A stretch of DNA of 13,401 nucleotides from CAYJGN01 sp964369635 (GTDB lineage: Bacteria > Bacillota > Clostridia > Oscillospirales > Ruminococcaceae): positions 1 through 13,401 of the forward strand of contig CAYJGN010000051.1 of assembly GCA_964369635.1 (NCBI GenBank). Direction: 5' to 3'. This document shows, in pieces, positions 12,917-13,401 of the stretch. The position numbers and the translations under genes were made by a program. The stretch's first letter is position 1; each line of letters begins with the position of its first letter. Under the pieces are notes generated by a model. The model was given only the letters and a program-made list of their open reading frames with translations, made no database searches and was not told where the DNA came from.

Positions 12917-12945
12917 AGTATATCATATTGTTTGTTGCAAGTCAA
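12917..12945 (-). promoter_or_regulatory. Strong sigma-A-like promoter of the second acetyltransferase
   Basis: On the minus strand TTGACT (12940-12945) and TATACT (12917-12922) are exactly 17 bp apart, each one base from consensus. Transcription would start near 12910, about 21 bases ahead of the ATG at 12889. Confidence 0.85.
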
Positions 12946-13202
12946 TTTAACCGAGTAAAAATAACTTGTAATTCCGCCCATTTTAGAAATACATTTGTCA
13001 AAATGATTTCGAGTGTAAAAAAGCTAATTCCGACGAGGCGGCGTTCCCTTTCCTCGTCCTCTTGCCGAATTGTCGCGCTATTCGCAGTCGCTCATTTCGC
13101 TCTGTTCGGCGGCGCCTATCGAACGCTCTCTCCCTCCGCCACTGGCGGCGTTCGCGTTCTCAACCCTTAGGCTTCAAGTCCTTACTTCCCCTTTTTCCCA
13201 AC

Positions 13203-13225
13203 AAAAAAACACACCCGTCGGTGTG
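13203..13225 (-). terminator. Intrinsic terminator motif inside the right-hand repeat
   Basis: Read on the minus strand, CACACC (13220-13225) and GGTGTG (13210-13215) form a 6-bp stem with a 4-base loop, followed by seven Ts (13203-13209). The second repeat copy keeps the T-tract and half the stem before the window ends. It would stop transcription coming from the right, but no gene is visible for it to serve. On the plus strand only TTTT follows at a short distance. Confidence 0.65.
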
Positions 13226-13304
13226 CCTTTTGCTGGCAGGGGCAGAAGGACAAATTGGCTTCGCCTCTTTACGTCGGCTCCCAAGGCTCGCCGCCCAATT
13301 TCCT

Positions 13305-13329
13305 GAAAATGCTCCACTGGAGCATTTTC
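13305..13329. other. 25-base perfect hairpin
   Basis: GAAAATGCTCC (13305-13315) and GGAGCATTTTC (13319-13329) pair fully around the loop ACT. It has the same ACT loop as the smaller hairpin CCGCC-ACT-GGCGG at 13136-13148. No U-run follows on either strand, so it is a structured repeat element rather than a clear terminator. Confidence 0.8.
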
Positions 13330-13401
13330 TAAACGTAAATTGCCCTCTTAGGCTTCAAGTCCTTACTTCCCCTTTTTCCCAACAAAAAAACACACCCGTC
13401 G

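Larger units (their letters stand above)
12946..13401. other. Gene-free, GC-rich, hairpin-rich stretch at the right edge
   Basis: No convincing gene lies here. After an AT-rich 80 bases, composition shifts to clearly GC-rich from about 13030 to 13300, unlike the rest of the window. Several perfect stems occur: GACGAGG/CCTCGTC (13032-13038/13052-13058), CCGCC-ACT-GGCGG (13136-13148), CACACC/GGTGTG (13210-13225), AAATTGG/CCAATTT (13252-13258/13295-13301) and the 25-base hairpin at 13305-13329. The plus-strand frames that stay open here have no ribosome site, no family resemblance, and run through the palindromes, so they are treated as chance. It looks like an extragenic structured repeat region of the kind found in many copies in clostridial genomes. 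Confidence 0.7.
13166..13401. repeat. 55-bp perfect direct repeat at 181-bp spacing, running off the right edge
   Basis: Bases 13166-13220 recur exactly at 13347-13401. The bases before the two copies differ (C at 13165, T at 13346), and the second copy ends with the window. If the period continues, the repeat unit is 181 bp, containing the 55-base block, the rest of the CACACC/GGTGTG hairpin, the AAATTGG/CCAATTT stem and the 25-base hairpin. Copy number beyond the edge is unknown. Confidence 0.9.

Noticed and set aside
12889..13306. Two overlapping plus-strand open frames of 93 and 78 codons
   Set aside because: They have no ribosome sites, run through palindromes and the repeat block, and give Arg/Ser/Pro-rich low-quality translations. 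The first also starts inside the acetyltransferase promoter region on the opposite strand.
13166..13329. tRNA or rRNA fragment in the GC-rich block
   Set aside because: No T-loop consensus, acceptor pairing or anticodon arm can be assembled, and no rRNA signature was recognised; the stems are simple palindromes.

Overview
The window looks like a piece of a low-GC Bacillota (Clostridia) chromosome. The genes are AT-rich with strong AAGGAG/AGGAGG ribosome sites, short intergenic gaps and sigma-A-like promoters. The family content (a TrmN6-like/RsmI pair, a cysteine-tailed LUD protein, a COG1237 metallo-beta-lactamase-fold protein, a uridine-kinase-like nucleoside kinase, and an operon of very small helical proteins) is typical of clostridia. 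I see no phage, plasmid, insertion sequence, CRISPR, tRNA or rRNA signatures.

Layout. 1-262: a 123-bp tandem repeat rich in hairpins. 262-1418 (minus): a LUD-domain gene and a RimJ-type acetyltransferase joined by a TAATG stop/start overlap. 1545-3692 (minus): an HD-domain hydrolase, a small unknown Ser-rich protein and RmuC, probably one operon. 3780-4253 (plus): a two-helix DUF1003 membrane protein that overlaps tail-to-tail with 4236-4709 (minus), a YfcE-type phosphodiesterase. 4797-5704 (plus): three small unrecognised proteins, overlapping tail-to-tail with RsmI. 5687-7193 (minus): a TrmN6-like methyltransferase followed by RsmI, overlapping by 8 bp. 7287-8141 (plus): a metallo-beta-lactamase-fold protein. 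It converges on 8201-9118 (minus), a nucleoside kinase, across a clear bidirectional terminator. 9286-11436 (minus): a PAS-(GAF-like)-GGDEF-EAL protein whose GGDEF half is degenerate and whose EAL half looks intact, so probably a cyclic-di-GMP phosphodiesterase. 11737-12207 (minus): an unrecognised 156-aa protein. 12314-12889 (minus): a second RimJ-type acetyltransferase, a diverged paralogue of the first. About 12946-13401: a GC-rich, hairpin-rich, apparently non-coding stretch with a direct repeat spaced 181 bp.

Most genes are independent housekeeping or accessory functions. Functional links that the sequence supports are RNA modification (TrmN6-like with RsmI), the coupled LUD/acetyltransferase pair, and the co-directional small-protein operon.

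Both window ends lie in repeats, and the first and the last 55 bases are each an exact internal repeat of exactly 55 bases. This looks like a contig whose ends are k=55 assembly-graph breaks, so repeat copy numbers at both edges should not be trusted. I did not find a convincing new multi-gene system. The best leads are the structured 123-bp repeat, the small-protein operon, and the GGDEF-degenerate/EAL-intact signalling protein.
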